Source: Myxococcus sp.
Lineage (GTDB): Bacteria; Myxococcota; Myxococcia; Myxococcales; Myxococcaceae
Assembly: GCA_014879945.1 (NCBI GenBank)
Contig: JACSRE010000197.1
Coordinates: 1-42,413, forward strand
Length of the DNA: 42,413 nucleotides
Direction: 5' to 3'
Below the pieces are notes generated by a model. It saw only the letters and a program-made list of their open reading frames with translations. It was not told the origin of the DNA and did not search any database. Made by a program: the position numbers and the translations under genes. Shown here one piece after another: positions 17,659 to 25,974 of the stretch. Each line of letters begins with the position of its first letter. Within the stretch, counting starts at the first letter, position 1.

Positions 17659-18587
17659 GGTCGAGGCCTTCCTATCGGACTCCCACCGCGAGTGGCCACA
17701 TATTCCTCCAGCTCATCGAGGGTCTTCGGCCAGTCTTCTTTCAGCAGCCGCGACAGCGACCGATCGGCGAGCAGCCGGCCTTGCGCCTGACACCGCGCGC
17801 AGTAGTTCGTCTCGTTCTCGGCATAGACGATGCGCTGAACGGCGGCGCCGCACACCGGGCACGGCTGCTTGTGCTTTCCGTGCACCGCCATCTCGGGCCG
17901 AAACGCGGTCACCTTCTCGGGCCAGTCACCGCCGGCCTCTTCGAGGAGCCGCGCCTTCCACTCGGTCAGCACCTCGCGGGTGGCGGCGTAGAGCCGGCCG
18001 ATCTCTTCGCCCGTCAGCGTCCGGGTCTGCTTGATGGGTGAGAGCTTCGCGCGATGGAGGATCTCGTCGGAGTACGCGTTGCCGATGGCCGAGAAGAGCC
18101 GCGGGTCGGTGAGCGTTCGCTTGAGCGTGTGGTTCTCGCTGCGCAGGCGCTCGGCGAACTGATCGAGGTGGGCCGTCATCACCTCGAGCCCACCGCGGTC
18201 GAGCTGCTTGAGCATGGCCTCGCCGTGCACCACGTGAATCGAGGCGCGCTTGCGCGTGCTGACCTCGGTGAGCACCAGGGTGCCGTCAGGGAAGTCGAAG
18301 GCGGCCAACCCCGAACGCCCGGGAATCTTCGCGCCCTTCTCTCTCCAGAAGAGCCGGCCGGCCACCATCAGGTGGATGACGAGGAAGAACCCGGCTTCGA
18401 GCTCGAAGACGAGGCGCTTGCCGACGCGGCGAAAGCCCAGCACGCGCTTGCCGTGCAGGGAGACGAGGGGGGGCTCGACGGTGCGCAACACGAACGGGCT
18501 GGCCAGGCGCACACGCTCGAGCACCTGGCCCTTCGCGCGCGCCTCGAGCGCCGACAGGTAGACTTCGAGGTCCGGGTACTCGGGCAT
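17655..18587 (-). CDS. Fpg/Nei-family DNA glycosylase with C-terminal extension
   Basis: A 310-residue base-excision repair enzyme candidate. The N-terminus MPEYPDLEVY supplies the catalytic Pro and Glu used by the Fpg/Nei family once Met is removed. GKRLVFEL carries the conserved beta-strand Lys, and GNAYSDEILHRAKLSP is the helix-two-turn-helix. A zinc finger follows (CPVC, then YCARC). Two oddities stand out: the loop usually reading DxRRFG is TEVSTRKRASI here, and ~40 residues follow the zinc finger (about GRLLADRSLSRLLKEDW to the end), where standard Fpg stops. The ATG at 18587 has AGGTGG five bases upstream. Substrate preference (oxidised purine or pyrimidine) cannot be assigned. Confidence 0.88.
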   Translation of the reverse strand: MPEYPDLEVYLSALEARAKGQVLERVRLASPFVLRTVEPPLVSLHGKRVLGFRRVGKRLVFELEAGFFLVIHLMVAGRLFWREKGAKIPGRSGLAAFDFPDGTLVLTEVSTRKRASIHVVHGEAMLKQLDRGGLEVMTAHLDQFAERLRSENHTLKRTLTDPRLFSAIGNAYSDEILHRAKLSPIKQTRTLTGEEIGRLYAATREVLTEWKARLLEEAGGDWPEKVTAFRPEMAVHGKHKQPCPVCGAAVQRIVYAENETNYCARCQAQGRLLADRSLSRLLKEDWPKTLDELEEYVATRGGSPIGRPRP

Positions 18588-18626
18588 GCCCCACCTGCCT
18601 CTGACTGACGTCGTCGCCGGGGCTCG

Positions 18627-19268
18627 TCAGAAGCGGGAGAGCAGCGCCTCGGCCCAGGCAGTGTACGCCTTCTGGCTCGGGTGGAGGCCATCAGCGGCGA
18701 ACAACCTCCGGGCGCCCTGCTCCTGCATCAGGGGCCAGAGATCGACGTAGCGCCCGCCGGCCGCCGCCGTCTCCTCGGCGAGGATGGCGTTGTACGCCTC
18801 GATGCGGCCCCGCAGCTCGTCGCGGTCTCCGAACGCCTCGGCGATCGGCGCCTGGCTCCAGTCGGGCTGGGGGATGACGATGATCCGGCCGCCCTCGAGG
18901 CCCGCGGCGGCGAGCCGGCCGAAGATCTGCTTGAGCCGCGCGCGGTACTCAGCCGGCCCCTTCCCGCGCACCAGATCGTTGGCGCCGACCGCGAGGGTGA
19001 CGTGGGTCGGCTTCACCACCTCGAGGGCGGGGAGCTCGTCGCGGATCAGCTCTCGGGTCGAGTAGCCATTGACCGCCACGTTCTCGAGCTTCACCTCGCG
19101 CCCCGACCTCTTCAGCAGCGCGCTGAGCTGGCTGGGGAAGTTGAGGCGCTCGGGCGTTCCCGTGCCGATGGTGAAGCTGTCACCGAGCGCGAGGTAACGG
19201 ATGGGCGGCGCCGCGCCGCCATCGACCCCGCCGATCAACCAGCTGAGGAGTGCCGCCGAGAGACCCAC
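18627..19268 (-). CDS. SGNH/GDSL hydrolase (TesA-like esterase)
   Basis: A 213-residue probable exported esterase. Block I is LALGDSFTIG (nucleophile Ser31), the block II Gly is in NVAVNGYSTREL, block III is LAVGANDLVRG, and block V is ADGLHPS (Asp193, His196). All SGNH signatures are present. The start is a GTG at 19268 with GGAGG five bases upstream; it yields a short signal-like N-terminus (LSAALLSWLIGGVDGGAAPP). The length and motifs fit the TesA/arylesterase subgroup, which hydrolyses esters or thioesters in the periplasm. It is transcribed divergently from the plus-strand gene at 19332 over a 63-bp spacer. Confidence 0.88.
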   Translation of the reverse strand: MGLSAALLSWLIGGVDGGAAPPIRYLALGDSFTIGTGTPERLNFPSQLSALLKRSGREVKLENVAVNGYSTRELIRDELPALEVVKPTHVTLAVGANDLVRGKGPAEYRARLKQIFGRLAAAGLEGGRIIVIPQPDWSQAPIAEAFGDRDELRGRIEAYNAILAEETAAAGGRYVDLWPLMQEQGARRLFAADGLHPSQKAYTAWAEALLSRF

Positions 19269-19297
19269 GTGCACCTCCGGGGTGATCTTTTCGCCAC

Positions 19298-19317
19298 CGT
19301 GGGCGTATTGTCCCACG
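19298..19317. promoter_or_regulatory. 20-bp inverted repeat in a divergent intergenic spacer
   Basis: The spacer between the SGNH hydrolase and the exported protein contains CGTGGG and CCCACG as perfect 6-bp arms around an 8-bp A/T-richer loop. It ends 14 bases before the ATG at 19332. It could be an operator or an RNA hairpin near the ribosome site of the plus-strand gene. No known regulator motif is recognised. Confidence 0.3.
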
Positions 19318-19331
19318 CGAAAGGAGCCGTC

Positions 19332-20234
19332 ATGGCCCTGCGTCACCTGATCGCCTCTGCCGCGCTGCTGTCCCTCATGGCTACGCAGCCCGCCGAGGCC
19401 CGGTTTGGAAAACGGAGCGGCTCCTCGAGCTCGGGGTCGAAGTCTGGCGGCAGCTACCACGGGGCCGCGCCGGTCAACTCGGGCTCCGGCTCCGGCTCCA
19501 GCTCGGGCAGCTCGCGGGGCTGGTCGGGCGCCTCGGCGTCGTGGGGGCCGCTGTACCGCCCCTACCGCTCCGGCTACTGGTCGGGCGCCTTCGTGCCCGT
19601 CTACGGCTACGGGTACTGGAGCCCCGCCCCGGGCGCGATCGTGGTGCAGAACGAGCAGTCGGTTCGCCCGGAGCCCGCCGGCCTTCGCATCACCGCGGGC
19701 CTCGAGGGCCTGTACTCACTCTCGACGACCAACGGCAGCGGCTACATCGTCGGGCTCTCGGCGCTCTTCGAGGGCGACCGGTTCGGCGTCTCGCTGCTGG
19801 GCCAGACGGTGCAGACGCAGCTCAACCAGCTCACCCAGCTCAACGCCCACCTCACCTTCGCCTTCCTCACCGGCCGCTACGGGCGGCTGCGCGTGGAGCT
19901 CGGGGCCGACACGTTCTTCGCGCCTGATCTGATCGTGATGGCGCCCACCGGAGGCCTCTCGGGCCAACTGTGGATCGCGGGCCCCTTCGCGCTCGAGGGC
20001 GCCGTCTTCGCGACGCCCTGGCCCATCTACCAGCTCGATCTTCGAGCGGGGGTGGTGCTGGGCATCGACTCCATCGGCATTCGCGCCGGCTGGCGCACGC
20101 AGATCCTCGAAGACCGCGGCATCGTCCCCGGCGTTCCCGATGACACCGCCGGCTGCGCCCAGCTCCCCAACGGGAACTGGAGCTGCCGTGACGTGGTGAT
20201 GGGGCCTTACGTCGGCATCGGCATCGCGCTGTAG
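19332..20234 (+). CDS. Exported Gly/Ser-rich protein with probable beta-strand domain
   Basis: A 300-residue protein with strong ribosome site AAAGGAG before the ATG at 19332; the in-frame extension to 18681 lies opposite the esterase and is rejected. A signal peptide (cleavage near ATQPAEA) is followed by a low-complexity Gly/Ser segment (about 25-60), then a Tyr/Trp/Pro-rich stretch (RPYRSGYW, VYGYGYWSP). Residues ~110-300 alternate hydrophobic and polar positions as in an outer-membrane or surface beta structure, with a small NQLTQLN repeat, and end in YVGIGIAL. Two Cys near the C-terminus (CAQLPNGNWSC) may pair. No family recognised and function unknown. Confidence 0.75.
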   Translation: MALRHLIASAALLSLMATQPAEARFGKRSGSSSSGSKSGGSYHGAAPVNSGSGSGSSSGSSRGWSGASASWGPLYRPYRSGYWSGAFVPVYGYGYWSPAPGAIVVQNEQSVRPEPAGLRITAGLEGLYSLSTTNGSGYIVGLSALFEGDRFGVSLLGQTVQTQLNQLTQLNAHLTFAFLTGRYGRLRVELGADTFFAPDLIVMAPTGGLSGQLWIAGPFALEGAVFATPWPIYQLDLRAGVVLGIDSIGIRAGWRTQILEDRGIVPGVPDDTAGCAQLPNGNWSCRDVVMGPYVGIGIAL

Positions 20235-20242
20235 CCGGCCTC

Positions 20243-23200
20243 TCAGAAGACGTTCTTCCCCGTCTCGGTCAACGGCGGCACCGACACCGCCGGCAGATCG
20301 CCGGTGTGCGCGCGCCGCGCCGCGACCTCGACCACCATCGTCTTGAGCTGCCGCGACATCACCCGGAACATGCCCGCCAGCAGCTCGGGGCGATCGCCCA
20401 GCAGGTCGAGGAAGTCGCGGCGGTCGATCACCAGCACCGTGGTGTCGACGGTGGCCACCACCTCGTTGATGCGCGGGGCGCCGTCGAAGAGCGACGTCTC
20501 GCCGAAGCTCTCGCGCGCCTTCATGGTCAGCACGATCTCACCGTCACGCCGCGCCTCGGCCGCCCCCTCGACGATCACGTAGAGCGCGTCGCCCGGGTCA
20601 CCCTCGGCGTAGACGCGCTCCCCCTTCCGAAACGACTGCTCCTTGGCGACCCCCGCGACGGCCGCCAGATCATCGACGTCGCTCTGCGCGAAGATCTCGA
20701 CGCCCTCGAGCGCGAAGAGCCGCTTCACCGTCACGTCACTCATGTCGTCCTCCTTCGGAGGTCTGGTCCAGATGCCCTTGCTGCGCCCCACCCGCCGCGC
20801 GCAGGCCCGCAGGGTGAAGTCTTCGCTGCGGCACAGCTCCTCGACGAACACGCGCGCGGCGTCTTCGTCGCCCAGAGGCAGGCTCTTGAGCGGCGCCTCG
20901 AGCGCGTCGACGATCAGCTCGCGCTCGTCGTCGCTGAGCACGTTGTCGATCAGCTCGAGCGCCCAGGCGCGGCGGTGGGTGTCGGTGCCGGTGAGGTGCG
21001 CGTGGGCGCGCCGCAGCACCCGCGAGTCGTGCAGGAGCCCCAGCAGCCACAGCGACAGCTCGAAGGCCTGCGAGAGGCGGTCGCTCAAGATTCGCGTCAG
21101 CAGCGAGGAATCGCCGAAGGCCGCGCGCACCGAGCGGTAGGCGGGCAGCAGCGCCTCGCGCGTGCCCCGGCGCCGCCCCAGGGCCTCCATCACCCGCGCG
21201 CGATCGACCGCGAACTCGGGGTGGTCGTCATGAATTCGGGCCAGGGCGGCGCCGACCCGGTAGTGCAGCTGCGCGTCGTCGCGGGCGTTCGACTGCAGGA
21301 GCGCGTCGAAGGCGGTCTGGGTGCCGATGCGCCGCATGACGCGGGGCAACTGGGTGCGCAGCGCGAGCGCGCGCGAGCGATCGTCGAGGGTCGCGGCGAG
21401 CAGCGGCACCAGATCGTCGCCCATGGCCGCCAGCGCGTCGCGGGCGAACCGGCGCTCATCGCGCCAGCTCAAGAAGCGCAGCAGCTTCGGCCCCAGCTCG
21501 AGGTGCAGCCCCTCGCCGGTCGCGACGATGGCCACCTGCCGCACCGAGGGGTCGGCGTCGTCGAGGCAGCGCCCGAGGATGGGGGCGTGGGCCGGATCGC
21601 CGAGGCGGCCCAGCAGGCGGGCGATCTCCCGGCGCTCGGCGGCGGGCGCGGTGCTGCTCTTCTCGGCCAGCTTGTCGAAGGCCGCGAGGGCGCGCTCGTC
21701 TTTCGGCCCCGGCAACGACAGCAGCGAGCCCACGACCGACGCCACCAGCCCGACGTCGTTGCTGGTGAGCAGCGGCGGCAGCAGCGCGCGGGCCTGCGCC
21801 GGGGCCAGCCGCCCCAACGCCCACACCGCGGCGTCGCGGGGGCGCCTGGCGCCCGACAGCACCAGCGCCTCGAGCTGCCTCGAGACCGAGACGATCTGAT
21901 GGCGCTCCGCCAGCTGCACCCCTCGGGTCTGCACCCGCTCGTGCGGGTGGGCGACCAGCTGCTTGATGTGCGCCTCGTCGATCACCCCGGCGTACTGGAG
22001 CAGATCGGCGGCGCGCAGGGCCCGCTCCGGCGCCGGCGAGCGCAGCCCCTCGGCCAGGAGCTGCAGCTCGGTGCCCACGAGGTTGGCGCTCTGCGCTCCC
22101 GCGACGCGCACGTGGAGCGCCTGCAGGTAGCGCGGCCTGATCCTCGACAGCACGACGAGGAGGCCGACGCACACCAGCCCCACGGTGGCCAGCACGCCGT
22201 TGATGCCCACCGAGGCCGAGACCGCCAGCAGCACCATGCCGGCCGCGCCCATGCCCGCCTTGCGCAACAGCCCGTCGATGGTGCGGCGCACGCCGTCGCG
22301 CACCTCGTCGGGCAGCGGCGCGTACAGCAGCTGCACGGCCACCGGCAGCAGCGACCAGCTCGCCGCGCTCTCGAAGAGCTTGAGCACCCAGGCCGCCCAG
22401 ACGCCCGGCCAGACGAAGGTGGCCAGGGTGAGCGCGCCGATCAGCACCGGCACCATCGCGACGTAGCGCAAGATGCCCAGGCGCCGCAGGAGCGCCTCGG
22501 CGGCGATGAACTGAAACACCACGCAGAACACGCCCGTCCACAGCTGGTGCGCGGCGAAGACGTCGGCCATGTCGGCCTCGCTGAGCCGATCGACGGCGCG
22601 CTGGCGGAAGACGAAGTCGGTCAGCTGCTGGATGAGCGAGAACCCCAGCACCAGCAGGGCCAGCAGCGACGCGTAGGGCAGCCCCAACACCGTGCGCACC
22701 GACGCCACGCTGGCCCGGCTCGCGCGCGCTGACGCCGTGTCTTCGGCCTGGTGGAACCGGAAGGCGGCGCTCCCGGCGAGCAGCAGCGCCCCGCCTCCAG
22801 CCAGCAGCGCCGGAGCCCCGGCCGCCCGCGCCGCCAGCTGCGCGCCGAACCCGCCGACGATGGCCCCCGACATGCCCACCCCGTTGATCCAGGTGAAGGC
22901 CCGGCGCGCCTCGCGCGCGTCGAAGGCGTCGCCCACCGCGCCCCAGAAGGCCAGCGCCACCTGCGTCGCGAACGCCTCAGCGAAGAGGTAGGCGACCAGC
23001 GCCGTGAACGGCACGTCGAAGCGCACCGCCACCAGGAAGGCGAGCGAGGCGAGGCCGCCGACGAGCGCGAGCCACCCGGGGCTTCGCCGCGCCCCACGCC
23101 GCGAGCCGACGACGGCCAGCACGCCCGTCAACACCGAGGCGGTCAGGTACAGCCACGGCATCGCGGTCGTCTGAAAGCGCGAGAGCACCAGCGCGTTGGT

Positions 23201-23287
23201 CGCCGGCTTCAACATCGCGATCGAGCCGATGAAGCAGAACTGGAACGCCGCCGCCGGTGCCAGCCGCCGAGCCCACGAGCGCGCCAT
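20243..23287 (-). CDS. Transporter-HEAT-cyclic-nucleotide-binding fusion protein (NTT/MFS-like)
   Basis: A 1014-residue multidomain protein. Residues 1-~390 hold about ten to twelve hydrophobic helices. The overall arrangement resembles nucleotide (ATP/ADP-type, NTT) transporters or other MFS-like carriers, but I see no decisive motif. Residues ~410-840 are repeated helical pairs rich in Ala, Leu and Arg (for example GRLGDPAHAPILGRCLDDADPSVRQVA), characteristic of HEAT repeats. Residues ~856-995 form a cyclic-nucleotide-binding domain (FRKGERVYAEGDPGDALYVI, ESFGETSLFDGAPR) with the phosphate-binding Glu and Arg. The gene starts six bases after the small lipoprotein gene and ends eight bases from the convergent gene. 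A nucleotide-gated carrier is a reasonable inference, not shown. Confidence 0.8.
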   Translation of the reverse strand: MARSWARRLAPAAAFQFCFIGSIAMLKPATNALVLSRFQTTAMPWLYLTASVLTGVLAVVGSRRGARRSPGWLALVGGLASLAFLVAVRFDVPFTALVAYLFAEAFATQVALAFWGAVGDAFDAREARRAFTWINGVGMSGAIVGGFGAQLAARAAGAPALLAGGGALLLAGSAAFRFHQAEDTASARASRASVASVRTVLGLPYASLLALLVLGFSLIQQLTDFVFRQRAVDRLSEADMADVFAAHQLWTGVFCVVFQFIAAEALLRRLGILRYVAMVPVLIGALTLATFVWPGVWAAWVLKLFESAASWSLLPVAVQLLYAPLPDEVRDGVRRTIDGLLRKAGMGAAGMVLLAVSASVGINGVLATVGLVCVGLLVVLSRIRPRYLQALHVRVAGAQSANLVGTELQLLAEGLRSPAPERALRAADLLQYAGVIDEAHIKQLVAHPHERVQTRGVQLAERHQIVSVSRQLEALVLSGARRPRDAAVWALGRLAPAQARALLPPLLTSNDVGLVASVVGSLLSLPGPKDERALAAFDKLAEKSSTAPAAERREIARLLGRLGDPAHAPILGRCLDDADPSVRQVAIVATGEGLHLELGPKLLRFLSWRDERRFARDALAAMGDDLVPLLAATLDDRSRALALRTQLPRVMRRIGTQTAFDALLQSNARDDAQLHYRVGAALARIHDDHPEFAVDRARVMEALGRRRGTREALLPAYRSVRAAFGDSSLLTRILSDRLSQAFELSLWLLGLLHDSRVLRRAHAHLTGTDTHRRAWALELIDNVLSDDERELIVDALEAPLKSLPLGDEDAARVFVEELCRSEDFTLRACARRVGRSKGIWTRPPKEDDMSDVTVKRLFALEGVEIFAQSDVDDLAAVAGVAKEQSFRKGERVYAEGDPGDALYVIVEGAAEARRDGEIVLTMKARESFGETSLFDGAPRINEVVATVDTTVLVIDRRDFLDLLGDRPELLAGMFRVMSRQLKTMVVEVAARRAHTGDLPAVSVPPLTETGKNVF

Positions 23288-23293
23288 CGGGCG

Positions 23294-23893
23294 TCACTCC
23301 GCCGGGAAGGTGAGCTCGGCCTTGCCCACCGACGAGGCGACCTTGAGCGTCATCGGGCCGCTGACCGCCTTCGGGAAGCGCACCCGATAGCCGACCCAGA
23401 ACGACTCCATGTAGCTGTAGATCGATCGCTGGTCGGTGCTGGCGCGGCCGATGCGCTCGATCAACACCGGCGCCAGCTCTCGGCCGTCAACCACCAGGGC
23501 GATCCGCCACATCGAGCCGGGGCGATCGAAGTCGTCCATCTTGGGGTCGTTCGCGTGCACCGCGAGGTGGAACTCGGTGACGTCGCGCAGGCGCTGGCGC
23601 TCGGCCTCCATGGCGGCGCGCTCCTCTTCGGGCGGCATGGCCCGGAAGCGACCGAACCGCTTGACCCGGGCCTCCATGAAGGGCGTCGATTCCCAGGTGG
23701 CGTGCACGAACAGGCGGGTGTCGAGGTAGTCGTAGACGGCCTGGCTGCGCGTGTAGCGCTCGAGCGTCTGCTGGTAGGCAGACTCGAGGGCCTGATCGGC
23801 CTCGGCCGGCGGGGGCTCGGTGCCGACGCGGGGAATGCGGGCGGTGGCGCAGGCGGCGAGCGCCAGGGCGCACGGCAGCGACAGCCACCTCAT
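23294..23893 (-). CDS. Small lipoprotein of unknown function
   Basis: A 199-residue lipoprotein. The signal MRWLSLPCALALAAC gives a lipobox LAAC with Cys15 as acylation site. The body is a charged helical segment (SAYQQTLERYTRSQAVYDYL) followed by mixed strands (LFVHATWESTPFMEARV, FWVGYRVRFPKAVSG). I do not recognise a family. The ATG at 23893 overlaps the pyrE stop (ATGA), and the transporter-HEAT-CNB gene follows after six bases, so the three are co-transcribed. A longer reading from 24121 overlaps pyrE and is an artefact. It may act in the envelope with the transporter product, but only the gene order suggests this. Confidence 0.75.
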   Translation of the reverse strand: MRWLSLPCALALAACATARIPRVGTEPPPAEADQALESAYQQTLERYTRSQAVYDYLDTRLFVHATWESTPFMEARVKRFGRFRAMPPEEERAAMEAERQRLRDVTEFHLAVHANDPKMDDFDRPGSMWRIALVVDGRELAPVLIERIGRASTDQRSIYSYMESFWVGYRVRFPKAVSGPMTLKVASSVGKAELTFPAE

Positions 23894-24474
23894 CGGGGGA
23901 AGTCCTCGCGGGTGAAGAGCGAGAACACCTTCACCCCGAGCGCCTCGATGGCCTGGCGCCCGCCCTCCTGGCGATCGACGACCGCGAACGCCGCCAGCGG
24001 CAGCAGCTGCTCGGCCCGCGCCCGCTCGATGGCCTTGATCGTCGAGGCGCCCGTGGTGACGACGTCTTCGACGATGGCGACGGGCGCCCCGTCGGCGAGC
24101 GAGCTCTTCCCTTCGATCCACTGGCCGGTGCCGTGGCCCTTGGGCTCCTTGCGCACCAGGAAGGCCTGCAGCGGCCGCTGCGCGAGGTGGCTGACGAGGC
24201 TCACCGACGAGGCGAGCGGATCGGCGCCGAGCGTCAGCCCGCCTACGCCCACCGCCCCCGGCGCCTCGCTCATGATCTGCGCGAACATCAAGCGCCCGAC
24301 CAGCCAGTGCCCCTCGGCGGTCAGCACGGTCTTCTTGCAGTCGATGTAGAAGTCAGACTCGCGGCCGCTCGAGAGCACGACGCGCTTCTTCGCGTAGCTC
24401 TTCTCGGTCAGCAGGGCGAGCAGGCGTCGGCGATCGGCCTCGAGCGCCAAAGGCCCGAGATCGAAGCCGTTCAT
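23890..24474 (-). CDS. pyrE: Orotate phosphoribosyltransferase
   Basis: A 194-residue enzyme that joins orotate and PRPP to give OMP in de novo pyrimidine synthesis. The PRPP-binding motif VAIVEDVVTTGAST spans residues 132-145. The flexible catalytic loop is RKEPKGHGTGQWIEG (~108-122), and DFYIDCKK and GLTLGADPL match conserved substrate-binding segments. Length is normal. The ATG at 24474 overlaps the padC stop and has GGAG eight bases upstream. It is unusual to find this gene inside a bactofilin/padC operon; it is separated from other pyr genes and has no attenuator that I can see. Confidence 0.95.
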   Translation of the reverse strand: MNGFDLGPLALEADRRRLLALLTEKSYAKKRVVLSSGRESDFYIDCKKTVLTAEGHWLVGRLMFAQIMSEAPGAVGVGGLTLGADPLASSVSLVSHLAQRPLQAFLVRKEPKGHGTGQWIEGKSSLADGAPVAIVEDVVTTGASTIKAIERARAEQLLPLAAFAVVDRQEGGRQAIEALGVKVFSLFTREDFPR

Positions 24475-25364
24475 TTCTTGCTCTCCAGAAACGCGACCAG
24501 GTCGATCGAGTAGCGCAGCTGCGACAAGAGCGCGTCGCGGCGCTCGTCGTCGAGCTGATCGAACACGTCGGCGAGCAGCGAGAGGTCCTGGTTGCACTGC
24601 GACAGGCGCATGGTGACGTCGGCCGCGAGCTCGTCGGCGTCGACCTCTTCTTCGACGTTCTCGGGCGCGAGGGAATCGTCGTCGGCCAGGGCCTTGGCCA
24701 GCATGTCTCGCGCGGGCGGCGAGAGGCGCCCCTCGGCCTCGAGGCGCTCCTGCACCTCTTTGAGCGCGCCCGCGTCGACGGCGCGGGAGTGGATGGCCGA
24801 GGCCAGCGCCATCAGCATGGCGTCGCCATCGGACAGCTCGGTGTGGAGCCGCGCGACCACCTTCTCGCGCTGCAGGAACCGCAGCGCAGCCACGCGCCGG
24901 AAGCCGGTGATGATCTGAATGCGATCGGGCGGCACCAGCCGCACGTCGATGGGGAACAGCTGGCCCAGCCGCGCGAGATCGGTGGCCAGCGCCGTCACGT
25001 CTTCCAGCGACGCGTCGCTGCGAATGCGGAACGTCTCGTCGGGGTCGAGCCGCTCGAGGGGCAGCAGCGCCGGCGCCGAGTAGTGCCGGGGCACCTCGTG
25101 CCGCTCGACCTCGGCGGGGTCTTCCTCGTCCCTCGTCGCCTCGCGCGAGGCGTCACCCACCGCGCCCGCGTCGTCGGCCGGCGCGGCAGCCTCGGGCTCG
25201 GCCTCCGTTTCCGACGCCTGCTCGACGCCCCCCTCCCCCGGAGCCTGCGCAGGCGAGACCTCGGGGGCGGTGTGCAGCGGGGTGACCAGCACACCAGAAG
25301 ACTCCGCCGGCGGGGTCGCGCCGTCAGGAAGCTCGCCGTTCTGGGTGTTCGAGACGTCGGACAT
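24471..25364 (-). CDS. padC: PadC-like ParB/Srx-domain protein
   Basis: A 297-residue protein. Residues 1-~95 are acidic and low complexity (many Glu, Ala and Pro). Residues ~96-200 are a ParB/Srx domain: DVTALATDLARLGQLFPIDV, then IITGFRRVAALRFL, whose GFRRVAA matches the ParB nucleotide-contacting GxxRxxA box. The C-terminal part is acidic and helical (EENVEEEVDADEL-type) with no helix-turn-helix recognised. This fits M. xanthus PadC, which links bactofilin filaments to the ParABS segregation system and whose ParB-like domain binds CTP. The gene follows the three bactofilin genes, as in M. xanthus, and is followed by pyrE with an ATGA overlap. The ortholog call rests on domain and position. 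Confidence 0.88.
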   Translation of the reverse strand: MSDVSNTQNGELPDGATPPAESSGVLVTPLHTAPEVSPAQAPGEGGVEQASETEAEPEAAAPADDAGAVGDASREATRDEEDPAEVERHEVPRHYSAPALLPLERLDPDETFRIRSDASLEDVTALATDLARLGQLFPIDVRLVPPDRIQIITGFRRVAALRFLQREKVVARLHTELSDGDAMLMALASAIHSRAVDAGALKEVQERLEAEGRLSPPARDMLAKALADDDSLAPENVEEEVDADELAADVTMRLSQCNQDLSLLADVFDQLDDERRDALLSQLRYSIDLVAFLESKK

Positions 25365-25376
25365 GGAGAGACCGGC

Positions 25377-25970
25377 CTACTTCTTCTTCTTCACCAGCAC
25401 CTTCTTCTTTCCGCCATCGCCCACCAGAACAGGCTGCGGCGGCGGCGGCGGCGGTGCGGGCTTGGTCTCGGGCTTGGTGCTCTCGACGCGCGCGAACGGC
25501 GGCGGCACAGGCTTCGACGGCGCCCGGGCCGGCATCGCGGGGCGCGCCGGAACCGAGACGGGCCGCGCGGCGGGGCGCACCATGGGGCGGCTGGCCGGGC
25601 GCTCTCCCTGTGGGCGCGGCTCGGCGTTGCCCATGTCCACACGGCCGCGGAAGCTGGCCCCGTCGACGATGATCACGCGCGGGCTGTTGATGTCGCCCAC
25701 CATGCGGCCTTCACGGGTCAGCTCGACGCTCTCAGAGGCGGTGATGTTGCCCACCACCACGCCCGAGACGATCGCGTTGCGAACCGAGACGTTGGCCTTC
25801 ACGATGCCGCTGGTCTCGACGATGAGCGTCTTGCTCAGGTTGAGCTCGCCCTCGACGCGGCCGCGCACGGTGAGATCTTCGTCACCGCTGAGCTTGCCGC
25901 TGATGAGGATCGAGGGGCCGATCACGGTGCTGTCCGCTCCGCCCGACGAGAACTCCTTGGTAGCCGCCAT
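25377..25970 (-). CDS. bacP: Bactofilin with Pro-rich, Lys-terminated tail (BacP-like)
   Basis: A 197-residue bactofilin. A short N-terminal tail is followed by the right-handed beta-helix core (residues ~15-115) with typical repeating phrases: GPSILISGKLSGDEDLTVRG, VEGELNLSKTLIV and GDINSPRVIIVDGASFRGRVDM. The C-terminal extension (~120-197) is Pro/Ala/Arg-rich with a polyproline stretch and ends in KKKVLVKKKK. Bactofilins polymerise without nucleotide. The length and tail match BacP, the M. xanthus bactofilin with the long C-terminal tail. The gene starts four bases after bacO, with AAGGAG upstream, and precedes padC. The basic terminus could contact acidic PadC or DNA (inference). Confidence 0.92.
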   Translation of the reverse strand: MAATKEFSSGGADSTVIGPSILISGKLSGDEDLTVRGRVEGELNLSKTLIVETSGIVKANVSVRNAIVSGVVVGNITASESVELTREGRMVGDINSPRVIIVDGASFRGRVDMGNAEPRPQGERPASRPMVRPAARPVSVPARPAMPARAPSKPVPPPFARVESTKPETKPAPPPPPPQPVLVGDGGKKKVLVKKKK

Positions 25971-25974
25971 GAAA

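Noticed and set aside
18681-19331. In-frame extension of the exported protein gene opposite the SGNH esterase
   Set aside because: The region encodes the esterase on the other strand with all catalytic blocks, and the ATG at 19332 has a strong AAAGGAG site and a signal peptide.
22751-24349. Plus-strand open frame of 532 codons across the transporter, lipoprotein and pyrE genes
   Set aside because: It crosses three minus-strand genes that have recognisable products and tight spacing; the translation is low-complexity.
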